NCBI RefSeq assembly: GCF_011392125.1
Contig: NZ_JAAJBU010000006.1
Coordinates: 62,001 to 126,000 of the forward strand
Length of the DNA stretch: 64,000 nt
Direction of reading: 5' to 3'
Origin: Flavobacterium lotistagni
GTDB taxonomy: Bacteria > Bacteroidota > Bacteroidia > Flavobacteriales > Flavobacteriaceae
Part shown: in pieces, positions 25,753 to 34,436 of the stretch
How the letters are laid out: each line of letters starts with the position of its first letter
How positions within the stretch are numbered: position 1 is the stretch's first letter
Translations under genes and position numbers: made by a program
Notes under the pieces: generated by a model
What the model was told of the DNA's origin: nothing
Database searches by the model: none
The model's input: the letters and a program-made list of their open reading frames with translations, nothing else

Positions 25753-26709
25753 ATGAATTTATCTATCGTCATTCCGCTGCTCAACGAAGCAGAATCTTTG
25801 CAAGAACTTCATAACTGGATTGTTTCGGTCATGCAAGCAAATCATTATTCTTATGAAGTGATTTTCATTGACGACGGCAGCACAGACAATTCTTGGAACA
25901 TCATCGAGAAACTCTCAGAACAAAACCCTAATATCAAAGGCATTCGTTTTCTGAAGAATTTTGGAAAATCCCAAGCGCTACATGCCGGTTTTGCCAAAGC
26001 CCAAGGCGAAGTAATTATTACTATGGACGCCGATTTGCAGGACAACCCCGAAGAAATCCCGGAGTTGATTGCGATGATCAACCAAGGTGGATTCGACTTG
26101 GTTTCGGGTTGGAAAAAGAAACGCTACGATTCGGTGGTGGCCAAAAACCTACCGTCGAAATTGTTCAACTGGGCGGCGCGGCGTACTTCGGGTGTGCAGC
26201 TCAACGATTTCAACTGCGGACTCAAGGCTTATAAAAATATTGTGGTGAAAAACATTGAGGTTTCGGGCGAGATGCACCGTTATATTCCGGTGTTGGCTAA
26301 AAATGCCGGATTCGGAAAAATCGGCGAGAAAGTCGTGCGGCACCAGGCGCGAAAATATGGCGAGACGAAATTCGGCATGGACCGCTTCATTAATGGTTTT
26401 CTGGATTTGATTACAATCTGGTTTTTGTCGCGTTTTGGCAAAAGGCCGATGCATTTGTTCGGAGCCATGGGTTCGCTGATGTTTGTGATCGGATTTTTTG
26501 CTGCGGGGTATATCGGAATTTCGAAACTGTACCGTTTGTACCACGACTTGCCTTATGATTTGGTCACGAACAATCCTTGGTTTTACATAGCGCTCACGAC
26601 CATGATTATCGGTACACAATTGTTCTTGGCCGGTTTCCTAGGTGAAATCATCCTGCGCACCAAAAACAACGAAGAAAGATACAAAGTCTCGCAGCAGGTG
26701 AACCTCTAG
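25753..26709 (+). CDS. Family 2 glycosyltransferase (polyprenyl-phosphate sugar transferase type)
   Basis: A 318-residue protein. The GT2 domain starts LSIVIPLLNEAESLQEL, with FIDDGSTD for nucleotide binding, MDADLQDNPEE for the metal site, and FNCGLKAY. Two C-terminal membrane helices (about 232-255 and 270-295) fit the GtrB/DPM1 class that loads a sugar on undecaprenyl phosphate. The stop codon (TAG at 26707) is inside repeat copy C, so the last codons may have been changed by the repeat. It is followed by the sugar-phosphate mutase and the ABC exporter. Confidence 0.88.
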   Translation: MNLSIVIPLLNEAESLQELHNWIVSVMQANHYSYEVIFIDDGSTDNSWNIIEKLSEQNPNIKGIRFLKNFGKSQALHAGFAKAQGEVIITMDADLQDNPEEIPELIAMINQGGFDLVSGWKKKRYDSVVAKNLPSKLFNWAARRTSGVQLNDFNCGLKAYKNIVVKNIEVSGEMHRYIPVLAKNAGFGKIGEKVVRHQARKYGETKFGMDRFINGFLDLITIWFLSRFGKRPMHLFGAMGSLMFVIGFFAAGYIGISKLYRLYHDLPYDLVTNNPWFYIALTTMIIGTQLFLAGFLGEIILRTKNNEERYKVSQQVNL

Positions 26710-26777
26710 CCCTGATAGAAGTGAAAAGCCCGGAACGCCAGTGAGGACTTGTAGCGGATAGCAGGTTCCCGGCTCCT
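26704..26777 (+). repeat. Dispersed intergenic repeat, copy C (short form)
   Basis: CTCTAGCCCTGATAGAAGTG at the left and GCGGATAGCAGGTTCCCGGC at the right match copy B. The first bases include the TAG stop of the glycosyltransferase gene. The rest fills most of the 96-base gap to the next gene. Confidence 0.75.
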
Positions 26778-26805
26778 AAAAATATTATATTACCTATTGA
26801 TTAAA

Positions 26806-28542
26806 ATGAATGTTATGAATATTCCACAACCTATTCTTGATAAAGCCAACCTTTGGCTCACCCCAACTTTTGACCATGAAACCCAAACGGCGATTAAAGA
26901 GATGATGACTTCGTCGCCCAAAGAACTCGAAGAAAGTTTTTACAAGAACCTTGAATTCGGCACTGGCGGAATGCGCGGTGTGATGGGCGTGGGCACCAAT
27001 AAAATCAATAAATACACACTCGGTAAAAACACTCAAGGACTTTCTGATTATATGAAACAGGTGTTTCCCGGAAAAGATTTAAAAGTCGCCATCGCTTATG
27101 ATTGTCGCCACAATAGTAACACGCTGGCAAAAGTGGTCGCTGATGTGTTTTCGGCCAACGGTATCAAGGTATATTTGTTCTCGGATATGCGCCCAACACC
27201 AGAACTCAGTTTTGCGCTCAAATACTTGGGTTGCCAAGCCGGAATTGTATTGACCGCTTCGCACAATCCGCCGGAATACAACGGTTACAAAGTGTATTGG
27301 GAAGATGGCGGACAACTCGTTCCTCCGCAAGATGGCGAAATTATCAAAGTGATTGAATCATTGAATTACGACGAAATCAAGTTCGCACCCAATGCCGATT
27401 TGATTGAGTATATCGATGTGAAAATTGACGAGGCATTCGCAGCTTCCTCGATTGCCAACGCGAGTTTCAATACGCCGGCGGCAGCTAAGGAAAACCTCAA
27501 TATTGTATTTACTTCTTTGCACGGTACGTCGATTAAAGCGATTCCGAATGTGCTCGCGAAAGCAGGTTATACCAATGTGAACATCGTTCCCGAACAAGCC
27601 GAGCCGAATGGTGATTTCCCGACTGTAAAATCTCCAAACCCGGAAGAACCTGAAGCGCTTACCATGGCTCTAGCTTTAGCCGAAAAACTTAATGCCGATA
27701 TCGTGGTGGGCACCGACCCGGATTGCGATAGATTGGGCGTAGCAGTCAGGAACAATGACGGAAAAATGATTTTGCTCAACGGAAACCAAACGATGGTTTT
27801 AATGACGGCTTTCTTGCTAGAACAATGGAAACGCCAAGGCAAAATCGACGGTAAGCAATTTATTGGTTCTACGATTGTTTCTACTCCGATGATGCTCGAA
27901 CTTGCAGAAGCTTACGGCGTGGAATGCAAAGTCGGACTAACCGGTTTCAAGTGGATCGCCAAGTTCATCAAAGATTTCCCGAACTTGCAGTTTATTGGCG
28001 GTGGCGAGGAAAGTTTTGGTTTTATGGTGGGCGATGCCGTGCGCGATAAAGATGCGGTGGCTGCTACCCTACTCATGTGCGAAATTGCAGCGCAAGCCAA
28101 AGCCGCAGGAAGTTCGGTTTATAAAGAATTGTTGAATCTGTACGTAGATCACGGATTTTATAAAGAATACTTGGTGTCATTGACCAAAAAAGGCATCGAT
28201 GGTTTGCGAGAAATCAACCAGATGATGGTCGATATGCGCGAGAATCCGGTCAAAGAAATCAATGGTCAGCGAGTGCTAATGCTCGAAGATTACAAGAAAT
28301 CCATCGCCAAAAATCTATTGACCGGCGAAGAAGAAGCTTTAACAGTTCCTAAATCAGACGTGTTGATTTACTACACCGAAGATGGAGCTAAAATCGCAGC
28401 CCGCCCAAGTGGCACCGAGCCAAAAATCAAATTCTATGTGAGCGTGAATGCGCCGCTGGACAATGTAGCCGATGCACCAAGAACTGAAGCCATTCTCGAT
28501 GAAAAAATCAAAAACATCCTACTGGATTTAAATATCATTTGA
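26806..28542 (+). CDS. Phosphoglucomutase/phosphomannomutase
   Basis: A 578-residue alpha-D-phosphohexomutase that moves phosphate between C1 and C6 of sugars. TASHNPPEYNGYKVYW holds the phosphoserine, GTDPDCDRLG is the metal loop, GGGEESFGF the sugar loop and RPSGTEPKIKFY the phosphate loop. The length fits the long PgcA/ManB group. ATGs at 26806 and 26815 are both possible. Its stop overlaps the start of the ABC exporter gene (TGATG), so the two are coupled. The product, such as glucose-1-phosphate, feeds sugar-nucleotide synthesis. Confidence 0.93.
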   Translation: MNVMNIPQPILDKANLWLTPTFDHETQTAIKEMMTSSPKELEESFYKNLEFGTGGMRGVMGVGTNKINKYTLGKNTQGLSDYMKQVFPGKDLKVAIAYDCRHNSNTLAKVVADVFSANGIKVYLFSDMRPTPELSFALKYLGCQAGIVLTASHNPPEYNGYKVYWEDGGQLVPPQDGEIIKVIESLNYDEIKFAPNADLIEYIDVKIDEAFAASSIANASFNTPAAAKENLNIVFTSLHGTSIKAIPNVLAKAGYTNVNIVPEQAEPNGDFPTVKSPNPEEPEALTMALALAEKLNADIVVGTDPDCDRLGVAVRNNDGKMILLNGNQTMVLMTAFLLEQWKRQGKIDGKQFIGSTIVSTPMMLELAEAYGVECKVGLTGFKWIAKFIKDFPNLQFIGGGEESFGFMVGDAVRDKDAVAATLLMCEIAAQAKAAGSSVYKELLNLYVDHGFYKEYLVSLTKKGIDGLREINQMMVDMRENPVKEINGQRVLMLEDYKKSIAKNLLTGEEEALTVPKSDVLIYYTEDGAKIAARPSGTEPKIKFYVSVNAPLDNVADAPRTEAILDEKIKNILLDLNII

Positions 28543-30368
28543 TGGAAAGCTACAAAAAGATATTTCCTTTCATCAAACCCTACAAGACCAACGCGGTGCT
28601 GAATGTGGTGTTCAATATCTTGTACGCGCTGTTCAGTTCGCTTTCGATGGTGTCGCTGTTTCCGATGCTCAACATCTTGTTCGGCAAGCAACAGCCCGTG
28701 ACGGTAAAACCGGTTTTGGGTTCGGTAAGCGATTTGGGCGGCTTTCTGAAAGATTCTTTGGCTTACTATGCCGGAAGGTTTGCCGGTGAAGATCCGAGTA
28801 AAGCCTTGCTTTTTGTGATTGCGTTAATCATCTCGTTGTTCTTTCTGAAAAACCTGTTCAACTATTTTGCTATGGTTCAGATTACAACGCTGCGAAATGG
28901 CGTACTGAAAGACATGCGCATCAAGCTGTATCAAAAAATTGTCGAATTGCCCGTTTCGTATTATTCCGAAAAGCGCAAAGGCGATGTGATGGCCCGAATG
29001 CTGGGCGATGTGGCCGAAGTACAAAATTCGTTCTTTTCGATTTTTGAGTTGGTTATCCGCGAACCTTTGACCATCATTTTCACGATTATTACGATGTTTT
29101 ACATCAGTGTCAACCTGACATTGTTTGTATTCATCTTTATTCCGGTTACCGGCTTGATTATTTCCAGAATCGGGAAATCGCTCAAAGGAAAATCACAGCG
29201 TGCGCAACAAGAAGCCGGTTATTTCATTTCGTTGGTTGAAGAAACCCTCAGCGGCCTGAAAGTCGTGAAGAGCTATAATGCTGAAAAACATTTCAGGGAC
29301 AAATTCAGCCAATCCATCGGACGTTTACAAAAACTCGCCAACAGCATCGGAAACAAGAACAATCTCGCCTCGCCCTTGAGCGAATTTTTAGGCATTGTGA
29401 CCATTGCCATTCTTTTGCTCTATGGAGGCCAAATGGTATTGGTATCCAAAACCCTCGAAGGTGCGGCGTTTATCACTTATATGGCACTCGCCTACAACAT
29501 CCTGACGCCGGCCAAGGCCATTTCCAAAGCATCTTACAGCGTAAAAAGTGGTTTAGCGGCAGCCGATCGGGTTTTTGCAGTTTTGGAGGAAAACAACGAA
29601 ATCACCAATAAACCTGACGCGATTGTCAAAGGAGATTTTAACGACAGCATCATCCTTAAAAATGTGCAATTCAAATATGACGAAGAGCCGGTTTTAAAAG
29701 ACTTTTCACTCGAAATCAAAAAAGGGCAAACGGTGGCTTTGGTCGGGCAATCCGGTAGCGGGAAAAGTACGATTGCCAATTTGCTGACGCGATTTTACGA
29801 TGTGAATTCGGGAAGCATTGCCATAGACGGTATCAATCTCAAAGACATGGAATTGCATTCTTTGCGCCATTTGTTGGGATTGGTCACCCAAGACAGTGTT
29901 CTTTTCAATGACACAATTAAAGCCAACATTGCGTTGGGAAAAAACAACGCTACAGATGAAGAAATTATAGAAGCTCTGAAAATTGCCAATGCGTATGAAT
30001 TTGTGAAAGATTTACCCCAAGGCATTCACACCAATATTGGCGACAGTGGCAACAAACTCTCCGGCGGTCAAAAGCAGCGTTTGAGCATTGCCCGTGCTGT
30101 TTTAAAAAATCCGCCCATCATGATTCTAGACGAAGCTACTTCTGCCCTAGATACTGAAAGTGAAAAATTGGTTCAGGTAGCTTTGGAAAATATGATGCAA
30201 AACCGCACTTCAATTGTTATCGCGCACCGATTGTCTACCATTCAGAAAGCCGATATTATTGTAGTGATGCAAAAAGGTGTTATCGTTGAGCAAGGCAATC
30301 ACGAACAACTGATGGCGCACAACGGCACTTATAAGAAACTGGTTACGATGCAGTCTTTCGAGAACTAA
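28542..30368 (+). CDS. ABC transporter, fused membrane and ATPase domains (MsbA-like)
   Basis: A 608-residue half-transporter. The first about 345 residues form a six-helix exporter domain; the ATPase domain follows with Walker A GQSGSGKST, signature LSGGQKQR, Walker B IMILDEATSALD and the switch His in VIAHRLST. It should work as a homodimer that exports or flips a lipid or lipid-linked glycan. Coupling to a sugar mutase and a polyprenyl-type glycosyltransferase supports a glycolipid substrate; this is an inference. Confidence 0.92.
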   Translation: MESYKKIFPFIKPYKTNAVLNVVFNILYALFSSLSMVSLFPMLNILFGKQQPVTVKPVLGSVSDLGGFLKDSLAYYAGRFAGEDPSKALLFVIALIISLFFLKNLFNYFAMVQITTLRNGVLKDMRIKLYQKIVELPVSYYSEKRKGDVMARMLGDVAEVQNSFFSIFELVIREPLTIIFTIITMFYISVNLTLFVFIFIPVTGLIISRIGKSLKGKSQRAQQEAGYFISLVEETLSGLKVVKSYNAEKHFRDKFSQSIGRLQKLANSIGNKNNLASPLSEFLGIVTIAILLLYGGQMVLVSKTLEGAAFITYMALAYNILTPAKAISKASYSVKSGLAAADRVFAVLEENNEITNKPDAIVKGDFNDSIILKNVQFKYDEEPVLKDFSLEIKKGQTVALVGQSGSGKSTIANLLTRFYDVNSGSIAIDGINLKDMELHSLRHLLGLVTQDSVLFNDTIKANIALGKNNATDEEIIEALKIANAYEFVKDLPQGIHTNIGDSGNKLSGGQKQRLSIARAVLKNPPIMILDEATSALDTESEKLVQVALENMMQNRTSIVIAHRLSTIQKADIIVVMQKGVIVEQGNHEQLMAHNGTYKKLVTMQSFEN

Positions 30369-30423
30369 GTTTCTACAGGTTGGGTTGCGAATTTCTTTTT
30401 CTAACTTTAATATTGATTGAACC

Positions 30424-31125
30424 ATGTATATCAACGACAGCAATATTAAGTTACCCGATGATCCCGACACTATTGTTTGGAAATACCTCGATTTGTCGAA
30501 ATTTGTCGATTTGTTGTTGTACCAGAAATTGTTCATGTCGCGCTCAGACAAGTTCGAAGACCAATACGAAGGCACTTTCAGTGAGCCCACTTTTGAAGAG
30601 ATTAAGAAACTTTCCGTGAACAACCCGGCTTTTTTGGATTATTATAAAACGCATCGGGAAAATGTCGTGATTAGTTCTTGGCACATCAACGAATACGAAT
30701 CCTTTGCGATGTGGCAAATTTTTACTCAGAAAAGTGAAGGTTTGGCGATTCAATCTACAGTTAAAAGGCTTCAACAAGCGCTTTTGAGCGACACCACTTT
30801 CGAGCAACATATTGGCTCGGTGAATTATATCGATTACAAAAAAGAATATATTCCTTTTGAAAATGACTTTTTCCCGTTTCTGTTCAAGCGGAAAAGTTTC
30901 CAATACGAACGCGAGATTCGAATACTAACCGATGTGACTTCGCGCGGATTGAAAATCGACAACGGCCTGAAAATCGACATTGACATCAACCAATTGATTG
31001 AGAAAATCTACATTCATCCCAAATCGGAAAACTGGTATAAAAATTTAGTAATTGACCTTTCTAAAAGGCTAGGATTCAATTTTGTCATCGAGAAATCCGA
31101 TTTAGAGAGCGACATTCTCATTTAA
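30424..31125 (+). CDS. DUF2971 family protein
   Basis: A 233-residue protein with the DUF2971 pattern: VWKYLDLSKFVDLL, LFMSRSDKFEDQYEG, ISSWHINEYESFAMWQIF, and a C-terminal block with YEREIRIL. It has no signal or membrane segment. DUF2971 proteins are common next to mobile and defence genes in some genomes, but none is near here. The function is unknown. A weak promoter, TTG (30381) and TAACTTTA (30403), lies upstream, with one mismatch in the -7 box. Confidence 0.85.
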   Translation: MYINDSNIKLPDDPDTIVWKYLDLSKFVDLLLYQKLFMSRSDKFEDQYEGTFSEPTFEEIKKLSVNNPAFLDYYKTHRENVVISSWHINEYESFAMWQIFTQKSEGLAIQSTVKRLQQALLSDTTFEQHIGSVNYIDYKKEYIPFENDFFPFLFKRKSFQYEREIRILTDVTSRGLKIDNGLKIDIDINQLIEKIYIHPKSENWYKNLVIDLSKRLGFNFVIEKSDLESDILI

Positions 31126-31132
31126 CTGGAAT

Positions 31133-31165
31133 AAAAAAAGCCGCAAATATTTATTACTTGCGGCT
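31133..31165 (-). terminator. Terminator after the lipoprotein gene
   Basis: AGCCGCAA (31139-31146) pairs with TTGCGGCT (31158-31165). The T tract is on the minus-strand side, so it ends the minus-strand transcript. Confidence 0.75.
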
Positions 31166-31185
31166 TCTAAATTTTTAAGACAAAT

Positions 31186-31908
31186 CTAATTCAACTCATA
31201 ATCGGTGACTTTCCAATCTTTGGAAGTCAAATCAACATAGTGATACCGAACAACATCGTTCTTGTCAAATGCGCCGTTTTTGTTGGCGTCTTCGATAGTT
31301 CTGTAGTAAAGTCTGTTTTTGGATTCGACTACATTCCAATCAATTACTTCTTGAAAATCAGTCGAAATCTTCGTGAATCGTTCACCGGAAATATCGCTTA
31401 AATACAATGATTGAATATCGTTGGTGTCAAGGTTATTGTCTTTGTTGGTGTCTAAATCCTCCAGTAGGTACACCAAGATTTGCTGTTTGCTTTTATCGGC
31501 TATGGCTTTTAAATAAGTAACAGATTGGATTAGTACCTGCTTGTCAGTTAAGGTTTTGATAGAATCTGAATCGATTCTTTGGAATTTAATATTGCGCAGA
31601 AAGCCTACTATCTCATTTTCGCTGTAGTTCGAAATCTTGAAACTTGGTCTGACACCTGAAGAGGCATCATAACTGCTTTTCGAATTGTGTTCATTAACAT
31701 TCAAATCGCCTACGGGAAAAAGCAGCACGTTGGTACCTTGCATTTGAATCGGTAAATCTGCTACTTCTATTTTGGTAGTATCTACTTTGGGTGCGGTGAT
31801 TGCTTTAGAGTGATTTTCGTAGGTCACTTTGGGTGTTTCTTTCTCTTGCTTACAACCCATCAGAAGCAGGAAAACAGAACAGGAAACAATTTTCAGAAGG
31901 CCTTTCAT
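31186..31908 (-). CDS. Lipoprotein with EF-hand-like calcium loops
   Basis: A 240-residue protein with a lipoprotein signal (SCSVFLLLMGC, Cys at about residue 19). Two Asp/Asn-rich loops, DTNKDNNLDTND at about residues 159-170 and DANKNGAFDKND at about 214-225, fit EF-hand-like or dockerin-like calcium binding. The rest is not recognised. It lies 36 bases downstream of the TonB-dependent receptor gene on the same strand, so it may be a surface lipoprotein that works with that receptor. Confidence 0.7.
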   Translation of the reverse strand: MKGLLKIVSCSVFLLLMGCKQEKETPKVTYENHSKAITAPKVDTTKIEVADLPIQMQGTNVLLFPVGDLNVNEHNSKSSYDASSGVRPSFKISNYSENEIVGFLRNIKFQRIDSDSIKTLTDKQVLIQSVTYLKAIADKSKQQILVYLLEDLDTNKDNNLDTNDIQSLYLSDISGERFTKISTDFQEVIDWNVVESKNRLYYRTIEDANKNGAFDKNDVVRYHYVDLTSKDWKVTDYELN

Positions 31909-31944
31909 AAGCTGTGATTGAGCATCAAAAATAACAAATAAATT

Positions 31945-34425
31945 CTAGAATCGCACCGATAGTTTCAAATTGAAAACCCGCGTGGTCAGATAATTTGGAA
32001 TACCGTATTGGCTTTTGGTGTAGACATCGCGCACCCAAGTATTGGTAATCGCATTCTGATTGTTGAACATATTGAAAATTTCAAATCCTAATGACAGGTC
32101 TTGGAATTTTTTGAGCCAATGTCCGTCTGGACGAAAAGCATTTCGTTCGGTAAACACGTACGAAAAACCAGCGTCTGCCCTGCGATAATCACGCAGTCTG
32201 GATTGGTATTGATACGGATCGGCGTAAGAAGGCGAGCCGCCGGGCAAACCGGTATTGTAAACCAAATTCAGGTAAATTTTCACGCTCGGAATATTCGGCA
32301 TATAATCTTGGAACAAAATTGCAAACTTGAAACGCTGGTCTGTCGGTCGGGCAATATCTCCTTTGTTGTCAATATTTTCTTTGGTTTTGAGATAGCTGAA
32401 ACTGAACCACGATTCAGTGCCGGGCACAAACTCTCCATTGAGTCTCAAGTCAAGCCCTTGTGCAAATGCTGTCGCATTGTTGTTGGCAGCATATCGAATA
32501 CGCACATTCTCGATAGTATAAGGATTCACATCGGTCAGTGATTTATAATAAGCCTCGGTGACCATCTTAAAAGGGCGATCCCACATTTTGAAACTATAAT
32601 CACTACCCAAAACCAAATGTAAAGAAGATTGCGCCTTTACATCAGGCTGAACCGCTCCGGTTTTGTCACGAAGTTCCCGATAAAAAGGCGGTTGATAGTA
32701 ATAACCACCTGAAACCCTAAACACAATATCTTTTTCCCATTCAGGTTTTATCGCGAATTGTGCACGCGGGCTAAAAACGATTTGACTACTGCTGTTAATG
32801 TTGTCTGCAGAAACTTGCCACTGATGAAAACGAACCCCGGCATTGTACCAAACCTCGCTACTGCCCCATTTGTCTTTCAAACTCCATTGCCCGTAACCTG
32901 AAAGTCGGTCGATGGTTGCAAAATTCTTGGCGCGCACACTTTTATAAGGCACTAGCGGACCAGTATAGGAATTATAAGGTTGGTCGTTTTGCGGGATATT
33001 GGGCAGTTCGATACGCGGCGGATTGATTGAGAAACCAGCCGAATCGATGACTTCCCATTCAACAATACGATCGCGGATGTCTTCGCGGGTGTATTTGAAA
33101 CCCCATTCTACTTGGTGCTTTTTCTTGATGTCGTGATTCCCTTTCACTTCTGCGTTAATAATCAGCGCATCAAGGTCGTTGCGGGCGTGGTTGAGTTGGG
33201 TTCCGATGGCGCGGCTGTAGGTGACATCTCCAAAAGTTTCTGAGCCGATATTGCCGTCCACTTCACCCAAAGCGTATTGCGCAAAAATGTCAAAATATTC
33301 TTGTTCGAGCGTATGGTAGGCCGAACCGATCAATTTCAAACTAAAATCGTCATTGACCTTGTAGGTAGTTTTGAGTGCACCAAAAAAAGTATCGTAACGG
33401 TCTTTCTCTTGACCTTGATAGAAAACTTGCAACGCTATAGGCTCTGAAATAGTCCCGAAATTGGTTTGTCTTGTGAGCGGTTGGTAGTTGTATTTGTTTT
33501 GCGAGATATTCCCCAGAAAACTGAATTGCCACTTGGTATTCGGATTGAACGTAACGTATGTTTGAACGTCAGCGAAAGTGGGTTTAAAGTTGGTTTGGGT
33601 TTCTTGGCTTTTCACCAATAAGCTGTTGTCACGATAACGAACCCCAGTAATGGCCGACCATTTCTGATTTTTTGAAACCGCTTCGACCGAAACCGCACCT
33701 CCCAGATAACTCGCATCTAATGAAGCCCCGAATCGGGTTGGCCTACGATAAGTAATATCGAGTACCGAAGACAATTTATCGCCATACTTCGCCTGAAAAC
33801 CTCCGGCAGAAAAATCGACATTCTGCACTAAATCGGTGTTGGTGAAGCTCAAACCTTCTTGTTGTCCGGAGCGGATCAGAAACGGGCGATAGACTTCAAT
33901 TTCGTTCACGTAAACCAAATTCTCGTCGTAATTCCCGCCACGTACCGAGTATTGCGTACTGAGCTCATTGTTGGAACTCACCCCCGGCAAGGATTTCAGC
34001 AAACTCTCGACTCCGGCGTTGGCTCCGGGAATTCTCCGGATGACCGCCGGTTCTAATGTAGTGACGCCCTGCACCCGCTTTCGGTTGTTGGCCATGACCA
34101 CTACTTCTCCCAAACCTTCGGCCTTTTCGCTCATGACTGGATTGAGTTCGTAATCTTCATTGGGCTTCAAAGTCAGAGTTACCGTATTTCTTTTGAGCGA
34201 AGTATGCGTAAAAACCAACTGCACTTTCTCATTGGCTGCTATTAAAATCTGGTAAAAACCGTTGGCGTTGGATTTGGTGCTTTTGCCGCCGGCGGAAATA
34301 TTGACTTCCTCGACCGGTTTATTGTTTTCATCTAAAATGACGCCTTTGACTCTGGCCGTTTGGGCAAAACTCATCCATCCGATCAAGAAAAAAAGGAAGG
34401 AAAGCTGCAGTGCATTCGTTTTCAA
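31945..34425 (-). CDS. TonB-dependent outer-membrane receptor with carboxypeptidase-like N-terminal domain
   Basis: An 826-residue protein with a signal peptide (LSFLFFLIGWMSFAQ). Residues about 25-110 form a carboxypeptidase-regulatory-like domain (VKGVILDENNKPVEEVNI), then a plug domain (about 120-230, PGANAGVESLLKSLPGVSS and YSVRGGNYDEN), then a long beta-barrel ending in NLKLSVRF. The start codon is TTG at 34425: no ATG or GTG lies upstream in frame before a stop at 34444-34446, and the signal peptide begins right there. The substrate is unknown; the M23 peptidase gene is 11 bases upstream on the same strand. Confidence 0.9.
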   Translation of the reverse strand: MKTNALQLSFLFFLIGWMSFAQTARVKGVILDENNKPVEEVNISAGGKSTKSNANGFYQILIAANEKVQLVFTHTSLKRNTVTLTLKPNEDYELNPVMSEKAEGLGEVVVMANNRKRVQGVTTLEPAVIRRIPGANAGVESLLKSLPGVSSNNELSTQYSVRGGNYDENLVYVNEIEVYRPFLIRSGQQEGLSFTNTDLVQNVDFSAGGFQAKYGDKLSSVLDITYRRPTRFGASLDASYLGGAVSVEAVSKNQKWSAITGVRYRDNSLLVKSQETQTNFKPTFADVQTYVTFNPNTKWQFSFLGNISQNKYNYQPLTRQTNFGTISEPIALQVFYQGQEKDRYDTFFGALKTTYKVNDDFSLKLIGSAYHTLEQEYFDIFAQYALGEVDGNIGSETFGDVTYSRAIGTQLNHARNDLDALIINAEVKGNHDIKKKHQVEWGFKYTREDIRDRIVEWEVIDSAGFSINPPRIELPNIPQNDQPYNSYTGPLVPYKSVRAKNFATIDRLSGYGQWSLKDKWGSSEVWYNAGVRFHQWQVSADNINSSSQIVFSPRAQFAIKPEWEKDIVFRVSGGYYYQPPFYRELRDKTGAVQPDVKAQSSLHLVLGSDYSFKMWDRPFKMVTEAYYKSLTDVNPYTIENVRIRYAANNNATAFAQGLDLRLNGEFVPGTESWFSFSYLKTKENIDNKGDIARPTDQRFKFAILFQDYMPNIPSVKIYLNLVYNTGLPGGSPSYADPYQYQSRLRDYRRADAGFSYVFTERNAFRPDGHWLKKFQDLSLGFEIFNMFNNQNAITNTWVRDVYTKSQYGIPNYLTTRVFNLKLSVRF

Positions 34426-34436
34426 TAGTATTGGTT

